From assembly GCA_036897095.1 (NCBI GenBank), contig JAYMSP010000680.1, positions 1-44,037 on the forward strand: 44,037 nt of DNA. The letters run 5' to 3'. Positions 23,501-33,399 of the stretch are shown here, in pieces. The position numbers and the translations under genes are program-made. Position 1 is the stretch's first letter; every line of letters starts with the position of its first letter. The notes below the pieces were generated by a model, which saw only the letters and a program-made list of their open reading frames with translations, did not search any database and was not told the origin of the DNA. The stretch is from Plantago elongata. Its lineage: Eukaryota; Streptophyta; Magnoliopsida; Lamiales; Plantaginaceae.

Positions 23501-25198
23501 AATCAACTGTATGAGTTTCGAAACTTAATGATGCTGAAACTAGTACAAATGATGATGAAATTAATGTTTTTTTATAGAAAAGTACATATATAAAGATGCC
23601 ACTTTATGTAGTGGGATTACATATAAGACATCCTTGAAAAAACTGTTACAAATACATGAACAACGAGTGAAATAATATGATCGAGAGAGAAAAAATGTGA
23701 GAAAAGAAGAGAAAAATCTGAAAACAATGAAGAGCAAATGAATTTTGTATATACATAAGTATTGTAAACTTGGGAGGAAAAGAAATAGGGAGCATTAATA
23801 GAAAATTATGTTGCAGTTGGGAGAAATTAGTGGTGATAAAATAGAATTATCTTTTTTGCGAGACTTTCTTAGAGTGGTTCATTTGTACAAAATAGAAAAG
23901 GAGGGTTACTTGTTTAAAAAACTAGTTTACAAGAATTTAAAAAAAAATAGTTTACTTGTCTAACAAGTAACAACCTTCTTCATCTGCCATCAGCTAAGTT
24001 ATGCTTCATTTTCAATCATGAACAGGTTAACATTGGAGATCAGATGTTTGTGGATACCATGAATGTGATCACGAGCATGCTATGGGGTGGGAAGATGGAT
24101 GAGGGTGAGGAGAGGGAGATTCTTGGGAAACGGTTTAAGGAAGTTATAGCGGAGAAGACAAGGCTGCTTGGCGTCCCTAATTTGTCAGATTTCTTTCCTA
24201 TGATTGCGAGATTTGATGTCCAAGGCATTATCAAAAAGGTCAAGGAGATTGTTCGAAAACTTGACGACATCTTTGAAGCTATAATTAGTGAGCGAATACG
24301 AGATGCTGAACATGGAGTGGGGGAAATTAGGAAGGATTTCTTGCAGGTTTTGCTGCAGCTCAAGGAGGAAAAGGCTGGTGATGCTGATACACCTTTTACC
24401 ATGACTCATGTCAAAGCCCTACTCATGGTATATATCAAAATTTATTATGATTCTGTTGAAATGCAAAATGCTGGAACTCTCTACTCGTTGATACCTGACT
24501 TGCTAGGCGCGTTTAGACACTATATATTTATATGCTTAATTAACATATGCCTGCTTTGTTTATTTGGTTTGATATAGGACATGGTTGTAGCAGGAACAGA
24601 AACAACAGCCAACACTATCGAGTTCACATTAGCCGAGCTGCTAAAAAAGCCTCAGATCCTGGAAAAAATCCTCAACGAACTCGAAACAGTGGTAGGCAAT
24701 GATAGGATAGTGGTGGAATCAGATATCAACAACCTTCCATACTTGCAAGCAGTCATGAAAGAGGTATTACGCTTGCATCCACCACTTCCACTCCTAGTCC
24801 CACACAGCCCTGATGTGATAAGCATCGTTGGAGGATACTCAGTACCACCCGGATCCCGAGTCCTGGTCAATGTATGGGCAATCCAACGTGATCCTTCAGT
24901 CTGGGAGAATCCACTAGAGTTCTGTCCTGAGAGATTTTTGAACGCAAGGTTTGATTATACTGGAAGCGACTTCAAGTACTTCCCTTTCGGGTCCGGGCGT
25001 AGGATTTGTGTTGGAATATCCATGGCTGAGAGGATGTTCATGTACTCACTTGCTTCTTTGGTTCACTCTTTTCATTGGAGCTTACCCGAAGGTGAAAAGT
25101 TGGACTTCACCGAGAAATTTGGTATTGTTATGAAGAAGAAGATACCTCTTATGGCGATACCAACTCCAAGATTATCTGATCTTAGCCTATATGAGTGA
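17532..25198 (+). CDS. CYP706: cytochrome P450 monooxygenase, CYP706 family (3 exons, 532 aa)
   Basis: Exons are 17532-18107, 24026-24427 and 24578-25198. Both introns are phase 0 with GT/AG ends, and the joined frame is open for 532 codons to TGA, the usual length for the family. The N-terminus has a membrane anchor (about residues 25-45), then the Pro-rich hinge YPPLPPGPKGLP (55-66). AGTETT (331-336) is the oxygen-binding I-helix motif, E388-x-x-R391 the K-helix pair, PERF 443-446, and FGSGRRICVG (463-472) the haem loop with Cys470. GGRDIVANNYGPE, NVITSMLWGG and VPNLSDFFP are wording I associate with CYP706. The ATG at 17532 is preferred because TSNTLSW precedes the anchor as in relatives; the ATG at 17622 would cut it short. 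The product would be an ER-bound oxidase of specialised (terpenoid or phenolic) metabolism, substrate unknown. It has no defect except the very long first intron. Confidence 0.93.
18340..20116 (+). repeat. gypsy LTR remnant inside the P450 intron
   Basis: The right end GGTGTTACA (20108-20116) is the usual terminus of chromovirus/Retand-type LTRs in plus orientation. GATGAAAGTTGTAGAGCCCC (18381-18400) is a block I recognise from the interior of such LTRs. The left end is uncertain: TGTCGG at 18340 is one candidate. TGTAGAG at 18390, preceded by AAAGT (18385-18389) and matched by AAAGT after the right end (20117-20121), is another. No coding domain is seen. Confidence 0.5.
19392..19523. repeat. 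cluster of five GCTTCCATGGAAGC palindromes
   Basis: The 14-bp palindrome or close variants start at 19392 (GCTTCCAAGGAAGC), 19416 (perfect), 19451, 19486 and 19510. The spacing is 24, 35, 35 and 24 bp, symmetric about the middle copy. Both strands read short ORFs with similar FHG-type peptides, which follows from the palindromes and does not suggest a gene. Confidence 0.8.
20308..20390 (+). repeat. left copy of an 80-bp direct repeat flanking the fold-back element
   Basis: The stretch with CCACTTTATGTAGT (20329) and TACATATAAGA (20351) recurs in the same orientation at 23576-23656 (CCACTTTATGTAGT, TACATATAAGA). On the left it lies outside the inverted arm, but on the right it lies inside it. 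Confidence 0.7.
20451..23884. mobile_element. fold-back (long-TIR) element in the P450 intron
   Basis: The left arm 20451-20670 and right arm 23664-23884 are inverted repeats of about 220 bp with roughly 80% identity by eye. Shared blocks, read on the left arm, include CACTCTAAGAAAGTCT, TTTCTCCCAACT, TTTTCTATTAATG, TTCTTCATTGTTT and AGATTTTTCTCTTCTT. The arms are CT-rich like a leader sequence. The interior is the 21-bp word array, and no transposase frame is seen. Long arms and a repetitive, non-coding core fit a non-autonomous Mutator-like or Foldback-type element. Target duplications were not found, so the exact ends are uncertain. Confidence 0.7.
20851..23560 (+). repeat. GAAACTAG word satellite, 21-bp beat, with ~295-bp higher-order units
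   Basis: From 20851 on, GAAACTAG/GAAACTAA recurs dozens of times. At 21180-21250 and 21420-21560 the words sit exactly 21 bp apart (for example GAAACTAGCTTTTGTGAA plus three bases). From 21601 the array becomes longer units that each start with a (G)AAACTAGCATTGTAG-like segment at 21601, 21910, 22203, 22493, 22779 and 23084, spaced 286-309 bp. Each unit has about nine word copies and a block of about 100 bp with AAACCCTAATT, a GACCGTAGC motif, and AGGGTTCACCATT. The 21-bp beat keeps one frame open for 102 codons (21294-21602), which is a by-product. Confidence 0.9.
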
Positions 25199-25826
25199 TA
25201 ATCTAGATTGTAACTTGGTTGCAACATGGTTGTCATCGCGTAATTTGCATTCTACTAGAAATTCTGAATTATGTACACAATTAATAATGTAAAATGGTTC
25301 TGCTTAATTGATCCTTTTCTCCCGGAACATGGAAAATGATGAACCATATACATCAAGGTTGTAAAAGTGTTGAATATATGTCAACAATGGTGAATCAATA
25401 GTTAAAGTGATATTTATTACATTTATTTATCAATTCGACCTTTCTTCGTAACATAACTAGTTCAATGTTTGTGGTTGTTTATCTATGAATATTTTATAGA
25501 AAATAACAAGTTGGAGTTCAAACAATTGTGAATTCACGCTTCACTCTTCCTGGAAGTATTCACACTGGCTAGAAAGAATTTAGAGAAGAGTTCGCTTTGG
25601 ACACAAAAAATGTAATTTAAAGAAAGAAGAAAAGAGTTTGAAGTTAGAAGTAGAAGATTGAAGATATATTACCTACCATAGGACCTGATGCTGATGTAGA
25701 TGTCATCCAATTACCTGAATGTCAGTTCTCTCCAGGTGATTTTCTTTTGAGTTTTTTTATAATGAAAAAGCCTTCAATGTTATATTTTATCATGTTAATG
25801 CTCATATATTTAACTTTAAAGAAACT
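25199..25826. other. 3' flank of the P450 gene
   Basis: An AT-rich stretch of about 0.6 kb. AATAATG-like signals at about 25281 could serve for polyadenylation of the P450 transcript. No other feature is visible. Confidence 0.4.
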
Positions 25827-26220
25827 TTGAGAGTTCGAAAAGTCCTGAGAATCCTACACTAAAAGATTCAATTGCACAATTAGTATATAACGATATACAA
25901 TATACAAATAGACAAAATCTACAATTACACACAAAAACCCAAAAACCCACACAATTAATATACAATATTACAATATTGCAGGACTCTCACAAAAATTTAG
26001 AATTTTACAAGTTATTGTATTAAACTTATTAATAATTGCACCACTCGAAGAGAAACCCTCGTAAGATTCCGGAAAGTTCTGAGAAACCTACATAAAAAAA
26101 TTCAGCCTTACAATTAGTATACAACAATACACCATTTACAAATACACAAAAATTTACAATTTACACACAACATCGCACAATTAATATATAATATTACAGG
26201 ACTCTCACAAGTATTTGTAC
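25827..26220. repeat. two tandem copies of a small repeat
   Basis: 25827-25999 and 26047-26220 share the order GAGA(A)...CCT..., CAATTAGTATA, ATACAA...CACAAAAA, ACACAACAT/CACAATTAATATA, and GGACTCTCACAA. The same family occurs as a single copy with clear inverted ends at 42423-42639. Inferred to be MITE remnants. Confidence 0.6.
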
Positions 26221-26239
26221 TACTCTCGAAAGGCACAGT

Positions 26240-26520
26240 CACTGTAAAAGAATCATTTTATCATGACGAAAACTTTCGCCACTGTAAATGAGGCTATGGT
26301 GACAATACAATATTCGTCAATAATCATTGTCGCCTAAAACACATCGCCATAGACTATTTTGACGAAACCGGTATTTCGTCCCAATAACTAGAAACTTATG
26401 GTCACAAAATAATTTCGTCCAAAAAAATGTAGCTTACTATGACATAATTTTCGCCTCTGTATGAATTAAATATGTCACATTAGAGGACTTTCGTCACAAG
26501 AAAGCTAAGTCTGGTACTAC
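26240..26520. repeat. repeat with alternating ACGAAA/TTTCGTC words, possible CACTA-type remnant
   Basis: It starts CACTGTAAAAG (26240) and carries GACGAAA or TTTCGTC/TTTCGCC words in both orientations at short intervals (about 26262, 26307, 26362, 26376, 26416, 26448 and 26488). Short subterminal words in both orientations behind a CACT(A/G) end are a hallmark of CACTA transposons. No matching opposite end was identified. Confidence 0.4.
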
Positions 26521-26819
26521 TTCAAAAGACAAAATGATTACTTCATGAATTTCTAGTCTATCATTCTGAGTATACTTCCTCTTTTACATTGGTCAAGTAA
26601 ACTAAGACTAGATACCTTTTGAAACTCAAATAAATCATTAGGGTAAACTGATTAAAACTAAACTAATATTTCCTAGCTATCATAATTTATTTATCTTATC
26701 ATCTAAAGAGAATCTAGCAATTGTTTCTAGATCTCTTACCGAAATAATATCCTAGAAATACTATTTTCTAAGTAAAAAAAATTATATTTAAAGAAAATAA
26801 TTCCATCGTCTTCACAGAA

Positions 26820-28350
26820 AGACAACACCAAAGACAAAGGAAAGGGCAAAATGGTTGTTGGCCTGGACAAAATCGATGAAGAAGATAACATATATGTGAG
26901 TGACGATGAAGACCAGAACTTAATGGCTTCAGAAGAAGATGATCTTGCTACTTCACACCTGAAAAGGGAGTTGCTAACACCACACATCTTTTCTTGCCCA
27001 TCTACCACTGCCCGCGATGTTGAATACATGGATAGAAGTTCTGTATACGACAAACTCAGTACTGAATTGCTCAAGCAAGATGCTGAAATTCTTGCAACCG
27101 TCCCCGGAAGAAATGAAACCTGTTGCTGGAGTCTTACTCGGAAGAACAACAAGTACCTCCGTTGCACAAAAGGATTCGGGCATGATCAGGGATGAGAATT
27201 GCAACTATCCAACAAGGCATTTGACGAGGCATTATGTGCTACCTAGAAAGCTGAAGCTATTTTTCTCCAATGTTCGAGTTGAATCAAAGGGAGATGGAAC
27301 TCCTAAAGCAAATCAAGAGCTCAAGGAAGAGATGCAGAAGATTGTCCAAGTTCATAATAATCTTCATAGCAACTTTGAATCACTCTTAGAAGCCTTCATC
27401 CACGATTTTGAGTCAGTCATTCATGACTATGGGGGAAGAGAACACTGTGCCTCAGAAAGGCAAAGGCAGGAAATGAAAAGTACTACCTCCCTCCACTAGT
27501 CAAGCTCCTGAAACGGACACTTCTGAACAACTCAAGGTCTCTGAACCAAGAGTTACAACAACAAGGCTTAGAAGCATGATCACCAGGGGATCCAAGTCCC
27601 TTGTGATTTCTGAAAAGAAACCTCTGAAAATGAAGAGAAGGAAGAAGGAGAGTTCATTGGTCAGGAAAGGTGCAAATCTCCACTGCAAAACATCATCCAT
27701 GATGATTATGAGACTGATCATGATGAATCAAGCACTCTAGATGATAAGGAGAGTTGGAAGCACCTCTGAACCAACTTTGACAACAAGACCAATAGCTGCT
27801 AAAACTCCTTTTGGAAACACCAAGTCGATCCAAGGTGGATCTTCCAGCACTGCTCACAAAAATGAATAAATGTCATTGGAGAATGGCTTAAATAGAAAAG
27901 GACGAAGGGACATTCAGTTTGGCCGCCATCAAGAGAAAGAACAAGAAGAGAGGCCAGCTATTGCCCAGATTGAGTATGTCAAGATAGATGGCAACTAACC
28001 AGCCTACAGATGCATTCATCTCCATAATGGGTATTGCATTCTTGAGCTAAGATACTTGTTACTAAATAAGAAGTTTCCAACTTCCATTGATGAACAATGA
28101 TGGCATGGAGAACAAACAAGCCCAATCTTCTTAACCCTCAACATGTGAAAGCCTGGCTCAATTTTGAAGTTGAAAAGAGAATTGATGCCATGGATAAGCC
28201 TCTAGACTTTGCTTGTCCATATACTAAAGCTGAGGATGTTCACAAGGTCAGAAAGATGGATGGCACCTACAACAAACATAACAATCTTGGAGTTCACCCT
28301 TGTGAATCATTCTACATGACACGGGATGATATCTGGATGACATAGCTTAC
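26820..28350 (+). pseudogene. degenerate LTR-element ORF upstream of the 3' LTR
   Basis: Open pieces follow one another in changing frames: 26851-27195 (acidic, EEDNIYVSDDEDQNL), 27017-27499 (coiled-coil-like, ELKEEMQKIVQVHNNL), a basic, Ser/Thr-rich segment at about 27500-27860 (TRLRSMITRGSKS, KMKRRKKES), then IEYVKIDGN, HLHNGYCILELRYLLLNKKF, and 28097-28345 (HVKAWLNFEVEKRID). The overall order is reminiscent of the extra ORFs of copia-type elements, but I do not recognise a domain. It is followed by a polypurine tract and LTR, so it is retrotransposon-derived. Confidence 0.45.
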
Positions 28351-28968
28351 TTGAAGATCATCTACAAGTATTTTGAGCTATCTGAGCTTAGGGTCAACCA
28401 TTCATGAGTTTTGGGCAAGTATTACTAGGTCAAGCACTTTGTTAGCAAAAACAAAGATCCTGCCAAGAGCTACAGATCTAGTCATTTGTTGATTAGCCAG
28501 AAAGACAAAGCTTTCTGTTAGAAGGCTTCTCTAAGAATATGTTGAAGACTGTAGGAAAGTGGATAATAAGATCCAATGATCCAGAAAGAGTGTTGAAGAA
28601 CTTAAGGTTTCTGAACCTAAGTTATTTTTTAAGACTAGTTTTTTTTTTTAATGTTTATTTGGAGCTTGGACTCTCATGTTGTTCTAATTTACTTAGTAAT
28701 TTTTGTAACACTTTGCTGATTGTATTGTAATGTTCAATATTTGTAAAAGTTATCTTATGTTTTGTAATGGTTCTATCTGATCATCATACTCTCAGATACC
28801 ATTAATAGAAGATAACTTGTCATCAAATATCACTTCTTGTGATTTGGTTGATTTTTACTTTCTGCACTTAATTACTGATTGAATATCAATTGAAATGATT
28901 AAATGATGAATTGTTTTCACTTCTATGATTGTAATAGGACTTTGAAGATAGTCATGGGTGACTGATCA

Positions 28969-28981
28969 AAAAGGGAAAATT
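28969..28981 (+). other. polypurine tract before the LTR at 28983
   Basis: The A/G run AAAAGGGAAAATT stands directly before the TGTTAG that starts the LTR. The same junction is found in reverse at 42734-42746. Confidence 0.6.
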
Positions 28982-28982
28982 T

Positions 28983-30379
28983 TGTTAGGAAAATCTGTTA
29001 GTATTTTTGATTAATTACCATATGACTTATCTTAGTACATAAAGTAGACTAGTACTCTTAGTTTACTTGAACATTGTAAAAGAGGAAATCACTCAATATG
29101 TTAGTTAGTAAATCTTGTTATAGGATTATTAGGTATTTGAATGTAATTTTTATATTCCGAAGAAGGATCCTACTAATGGATTTTAGTCGAAGATTGAAGA
29201 TTGAAGATTGCACAAGGTTTATGAAGACTAAAGGAAATAGTCTCCTCAGATAGACTATGAACTAATACCATAATGTATAATGTATTTGATACAAAATACT
29301 AGGAGCTGGACATATGACATCATCGAGTATTGGAGCATGCGAGCTCTCAGGGAGCCTCATGTGTCCATTGAGACTAAAGGACAAGAAATAGTACAATGCA
29401 TTTATTACCCCGGCAAAAATGTCGCTAAGTGTATAGTCCTCTCTGAAATACGAGATAGAGACACCTGAGTACTTATTTCGAGATATGAACGGAGTGAATT
29501 TGAAATGTGTCTAACGGATACTATTCAAACGACTTTCAAATTAATTTATAAATATCACAACTTAGAAGCTGAGAAATACACACACGAACTACGCTATCAA
29601 TCTACTTTCAAGCAAGTATTCTCTCAAGCATCTCACTACCATTCTCCAAACTTTCTGTTGCGACCAAATCTAGTAGTTCTAAGTGTCCTGAACCTTTAAC
29701 AAGAGATTGTTATTCGTGAAAGAGTCGAACTCTCAGATACCTTTCTAAAGATCATTCTCCAGAATGGGTAACAATTAATTGGGCAGTAAAAGAGCAATCT
29801 ACCATACATTGTATAAGTGTATTAAGTAGAATTGTCTCCTCTAAGCTCTCTGAAAAACATAACTAAATTGTTATACGAGAAGCTCTCTTGACACAAAAGT
29901 TATAGCCAACACAATCAAGGTGTGGAGTACGAGAAGTACTTGATTCGGAATATCAAGGAACAACTCCAAGGTTATGTTGAGTACATGTAGTACTTTTGGT
30001 TGGGAACCATTTGTTTAGGGATCTTAGAATAAGATTATTGTAAGGAGAACTCATTTATCTCTTCTGGTGTATTTTTGGTCTCAGAAAGGTCGAAGTGGAT
30101 TAGTTGGAGGATTACGCCACCTACAGATACCACTATACTTGTTGTGATATTTACTTACTCGTATTTATCTTTCAGCATTACACACACACACACACATTTA
30201 TCATTGCAAAGCACAAACTCACCTATCTATTGTTTAAGTCATCCGTTCTCTGAATATAAGTATCAGATATCCTCTGGTTTATGAGTAATAGTGTTTATTG
30301 ACAAAAGTTTCAAAAGACTATTCACCCCCCCCCCTCCGGCGCCCCCTAGTCTTTTACTTTGTCGTTATCTGGACCAACA
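28983..30379 (+). repeat. 3' LTR of a plus-strand copia-type element (1397 bp)
   Basis: It begins TGTTAGGAAAATC and ends GGACCAACA, with a C-run and CTCCGGCGCCCCCTAG just before the end, as in many plant copia LTRs. It matches in reverse complement the split LTR at 34516-42733 and the diverged LTR at 14800-15990 (shared words in reverse: GGCGTAATCC, CCAACCAA, AAGTACTT). It contains a (CA)n tract at 30178-30197. The 5' partner LTR is not in the window. Confidence 0.75.
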
Positions 30380-31200
30380 TGAGCATTCGAAGTAGTGATA
30401 TTTATAGATTAATTTGAAGCCGTTTGCGTAGTATATGTTAGACGCAATTCAAATTCAATCCGTTAATATATGAAAATTAGTACAACAATGTTTTTGTCTC
30501 TTCTCAGAGAGATCTACTTTTGTTCAGATATTTATGTTCGTGTAATAAATGCATTGTACTATTTTTTGTCCTATTCTGAACGAACATATGAAGCTTTTTG
30601 AGGCTTCAATATGTTCTATCACTCAAAAATTTATTGTCTCAAATATCCTATTAAGCAACTTAATTTTGTAAATAAAACATATATAGGGTTACTTGAAGAG
30701 TTCTGGATACATTTATCTAAGGAGAGTCCTCCTTAGTCTTCAGATATCTTGCGCAAACTTGAATCTTTTGAGAGTGAGTTATTTGCTTGGATGCTTCCAT
30801 ATTGGTCTTCTTCAAACATATAAAGTTACATTCAATGACCTAATATGTTGTTACAAGATTTCTTGACTATATTGTAATATACTAGTAATATTTGTCGATT
30901 TCTTTCAATTTTCTCGGTTGGTTAGGGGCATACCTATTCATTGTTCGACCATGGTAGCTAGCTTGCAATTCTGTGTTGGATGGGAACCACACATTCTCAA
31001 CGTATTGTGTATACAAATCAACATTAAAATCTGCAGTTGTTTTCTTAATGCAGTCAGCAATGCCACTTTCTTCAAGGCTAAGTAATTACCAATTAGTATG
31101 TACAGAATTCACCTTGTCTCGAAACCCTAAAAAAAGCAATAAAACAAAACAAAGACAAAGTGAAAAGCAATTTCATTACAACCACTACTGCAATAGTACT
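30380..31200. other. intergenic stretch with a small LTR fragment, upstream of the Dof gene
   Basis: About 30640-30900 resembles 35640-35800 in the same orientation (for example TTGGTCTTCT at 30812 and 35732, and the TACAAGAATTT/TACAAGATTTC region). It is therefore probably a scrap of the second LTR family in minus orientation. The remainder shows no gene or repeat that I can name. Confidence 0.4.
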
Positions 31201-31224
31201 AGTAGTGTGTGCTTGTGTGCTACA

Positions 31225-31234
31225 TATATAAATA
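31225..31234 (+). promoter_or_regulatory. TATA box and CT-rich leader of the Dof gene
   Basis: TATATAAATA lies about 180 bp upstream of the ATG at 31414. Between them is a long CT-rich tract (31275-31345, TTCTTTCTCTTCTTTTCTCT), as is common in plant leaders and core promoters. Confidence 0.5.
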
Positions 31235-31413
31235 TGTATGTTTAAAGCATAAAGGAAAGGCGTTTGCTTTATCTTCATATTCTCATTCTCCTCTCTTTAT
31301 TGTTCTTTCTCTTCTTTTCTCTCTTTCTCTTTCCAACCCTTAATTCCATTTGATGCTTGTGATTCTCCATTCCAACCACTTTAGAAAAGAGAAAGGCATT
31401 AGATCATAGCAGC

Positions 31414-32628
31414 ATGAATTTCTCTTCAATACAAGCTTATCTTCAGCCATCCAATTGGGAACAGGTATATATAGTTTTTATTTTCTAATCATATGGTTGC
31501 TTAATTCCATGTCTAGCAAGCTTCTTTGACAAATATATCATATATAGTTAATTTCGGAAAAATATAATATTCTCCAACTCTTTTTCACTTAAATTCCTAG
31601 CTTGAAATTAAAGCTTTCATTTCTTTAAATTCTAGCATAACTTGGTTTTTATATTTTTTGAAACAGCAAAATATTCAGTTAATTGGAAATAATGGCGCAA
31701 ATCCTTTACTACAACAAGATCCGCCGTCCGGATTCCCTCCGACTCCCCCTCCACCACCTCACAGTAGTGTCCGGCCAGGATCCATGTCGGAGAGAGCTCG
31801 CATGGCCAACTTACAGATGCCCGAGATAGCACTTAAGTGCCCTCGCTGCGATTCAACTAATACTAAGTTCTGCTACTTTAATAACTACAGCCTCACCCAA
31901 CCTCGTCACTTTTGCAAGAACTGCAGAAGGTTTGTACATATTAGTGTTCTATGGTGAATTATCATCTTCTCACAAGAAGTGTGATACAGAATTCATTGTG
32001 TAGGCATTAATAATTACCTAGCTAGAACTAATTGTAATTATGTAATTTGTGCTATTCAAAAAGGTACTGGACAAAAGGTGGGGCGTTAAGGAGCGTACCC
32101 GTAGGTGGAGGATGCCGAAGGAACAAAAGGAGCAAGTCTAGAAATTCCAAGTCTCCAATGAGGAACGTAGACAAATTACAAGTGATGTCCACCTCAACAA
32201 GTGGCGGCGTCTCTACCACTATGAGGCAGCAGCACCAGCAGCTTCGTATTCTACCGCCTCCTCTACTAGGTAACAACGATATGGTGTTTAGCTATAGTAC
32301 AGCAGTCTCAACGCCGACACTGGGGACAAATGAGATGAACGCATTTCAAACAAATTTGTTTGGGACAGATCAATCATGGACAAGGATGCAGCAGTTTCCA
32401 TCATTTGACGGTTCAGAGCATCAATCACCTCTAGTAATGAACTACCCTTTTCAGTTCTCGACCTCTTTGATTACGACTCAGGTCCAGCAAGGATCATCGG
32501 TGAAATCGGAAGAAAACCATGAGTTGATGAAGCAGACGGCGCAGAATGGTTTGAGTGCATGGACTGATGATCAACTTCATAATTTTACTTCATCCTCCAC
32601 CAACAATATAAGTCCCAGGATTGACTGA
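31414..32628 (+). CDS. Dof-type zinc finger transcription factor, PEAR/Dof2.4-Dof5.1-like (3 exons, 292 aa)
   Basis: Exons are 31414-31464, 31667-31929 and 32064-32628, with GT/AG introns of 202 and 134 nt; the joined frame has 292 codons. The N-terminus [17 protein letters not shown] matches the conserved opening of the Dof2.4/Dof5.1 (PEAR) group as I remember it. A Pro-rich run follows (about 41-48), then [16 protein letters not shown]. The Dof finger starts at residue 75: Cys75, Cys78, Cys100 and Cys103 give CX2CX21CX2C ([20 protein letters not shown] ... FCKNCRR), followed by [20 protein letters not shown] and a basic nuclear-localisation-like tail (KRSKSRNSK). The C-terminal part is Ser/Thr/Gln/Met-rich and ends with [13 protein letters not shown]. 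Dof proteins bind AAAG in DNA; PEAR members act in vascular and root procambial growth. The second intron splits Arg105 inside the finger, which is unusual. No defect is seen. Confidence 0.95.
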
Positions 32629-33399
32629 ATTAGGCTAGCTAGAAATCATAACACCTATTAATGAATCGATCTTTATATTTTATGAAGGAGCCTGGTATAT
32701 GTTGATGAATAATCTTGATCATGTTATATAATTGTACTAGTTGTGTGATCTATTGGATGATAAATTATATATAAACCCTAGAATCTTTAGGTAGTTAGGT
32801 TTTGGTTTAATTTGTTGATAGGTTAATTTTGTATTGTGTTCTCCGCAGATTGAGATTGTTCGAAATATGAGCGTGTGTTTTTTATTAATGAATTCAAAGG
32901 TGAGTAAGTAGAAGAAAATTAAGTCTTTTTTCTTATTTATGGGAAAATTTGATTTTATAATAACAAATCGATCGAAAACACTACAAATCAATTATTAGCT
33001 TTGTTATTTAAATACTCAAGTAACAACACACACTCACAAATCACAAAACTCTTTTCCCACAAAAAAAGAAATTCACAAAACTCAACAATCTTTTTCTACC
33101 ACAACCGCCCTCTCCCTCAGCCGCGAAACCACCGCCGGGTCATTTTTTGCTGAAAACTATGGTGCTCAAACACGACGGCAATCAAATATTCTCTCTCTAT
33201 CTCTCTAGCTGGAATTCCGTCTGATCTTGCCGAATTTCCACCCGATTTTCAAATTCAATTGTCAAAATGTTCAAATCAACAAATTCATCTTGTTTTTTCC
33301 CGTTAAAATCTCAATTGGAAGTGAAATTTAATATTTTATTTATTATTTGTCTTTGATTTTCCGATCTCATGTTTTCAGATATGATTTTAGATCTTAGAT
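32629..33399. other. 3' flank of the Dof gene and leader-like sequence
   Basis: 32629-33000 is AT-rich 3' flank. 33040-33240 is CA/CT-rich with GC-rich words (CCGCGAAACCACCGCCGGG), like a 5' leader or the terminal part of a transposon, and runs into the word array. No open frame of interest is visible. Confidence 0.35.

Larger units (their letters stand above)
18108..24025 (+). other. first intron of the P450 gene, 5.9 kb, filled with repeats
   Basis: The donor GTAAAC follows the Glu codon at 18105-18107 and the acceptor ACAG precedes the Val codon at 24026. The intron holds an LTR remnant (about 18340-20116), a palindrome cluster (19392-19523) and a fold-back element (20451-23884). Known P450 introns at such positions are usually far shorter, so most of the length comes from insertions. 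Both splice sites and the frame across them remain intact. Confidence 0.9.

Noticed and set aside
20851..23560. CRISPR-like array
   Set aside because: The words are short, diverged and directly adjacent without unique spacers, and the DNA is nuclear plant DNA.
30178..30197. (CA)n microsatellite
   Set aside because: Short and inside the LTR 28983-30379; mentioned there only.
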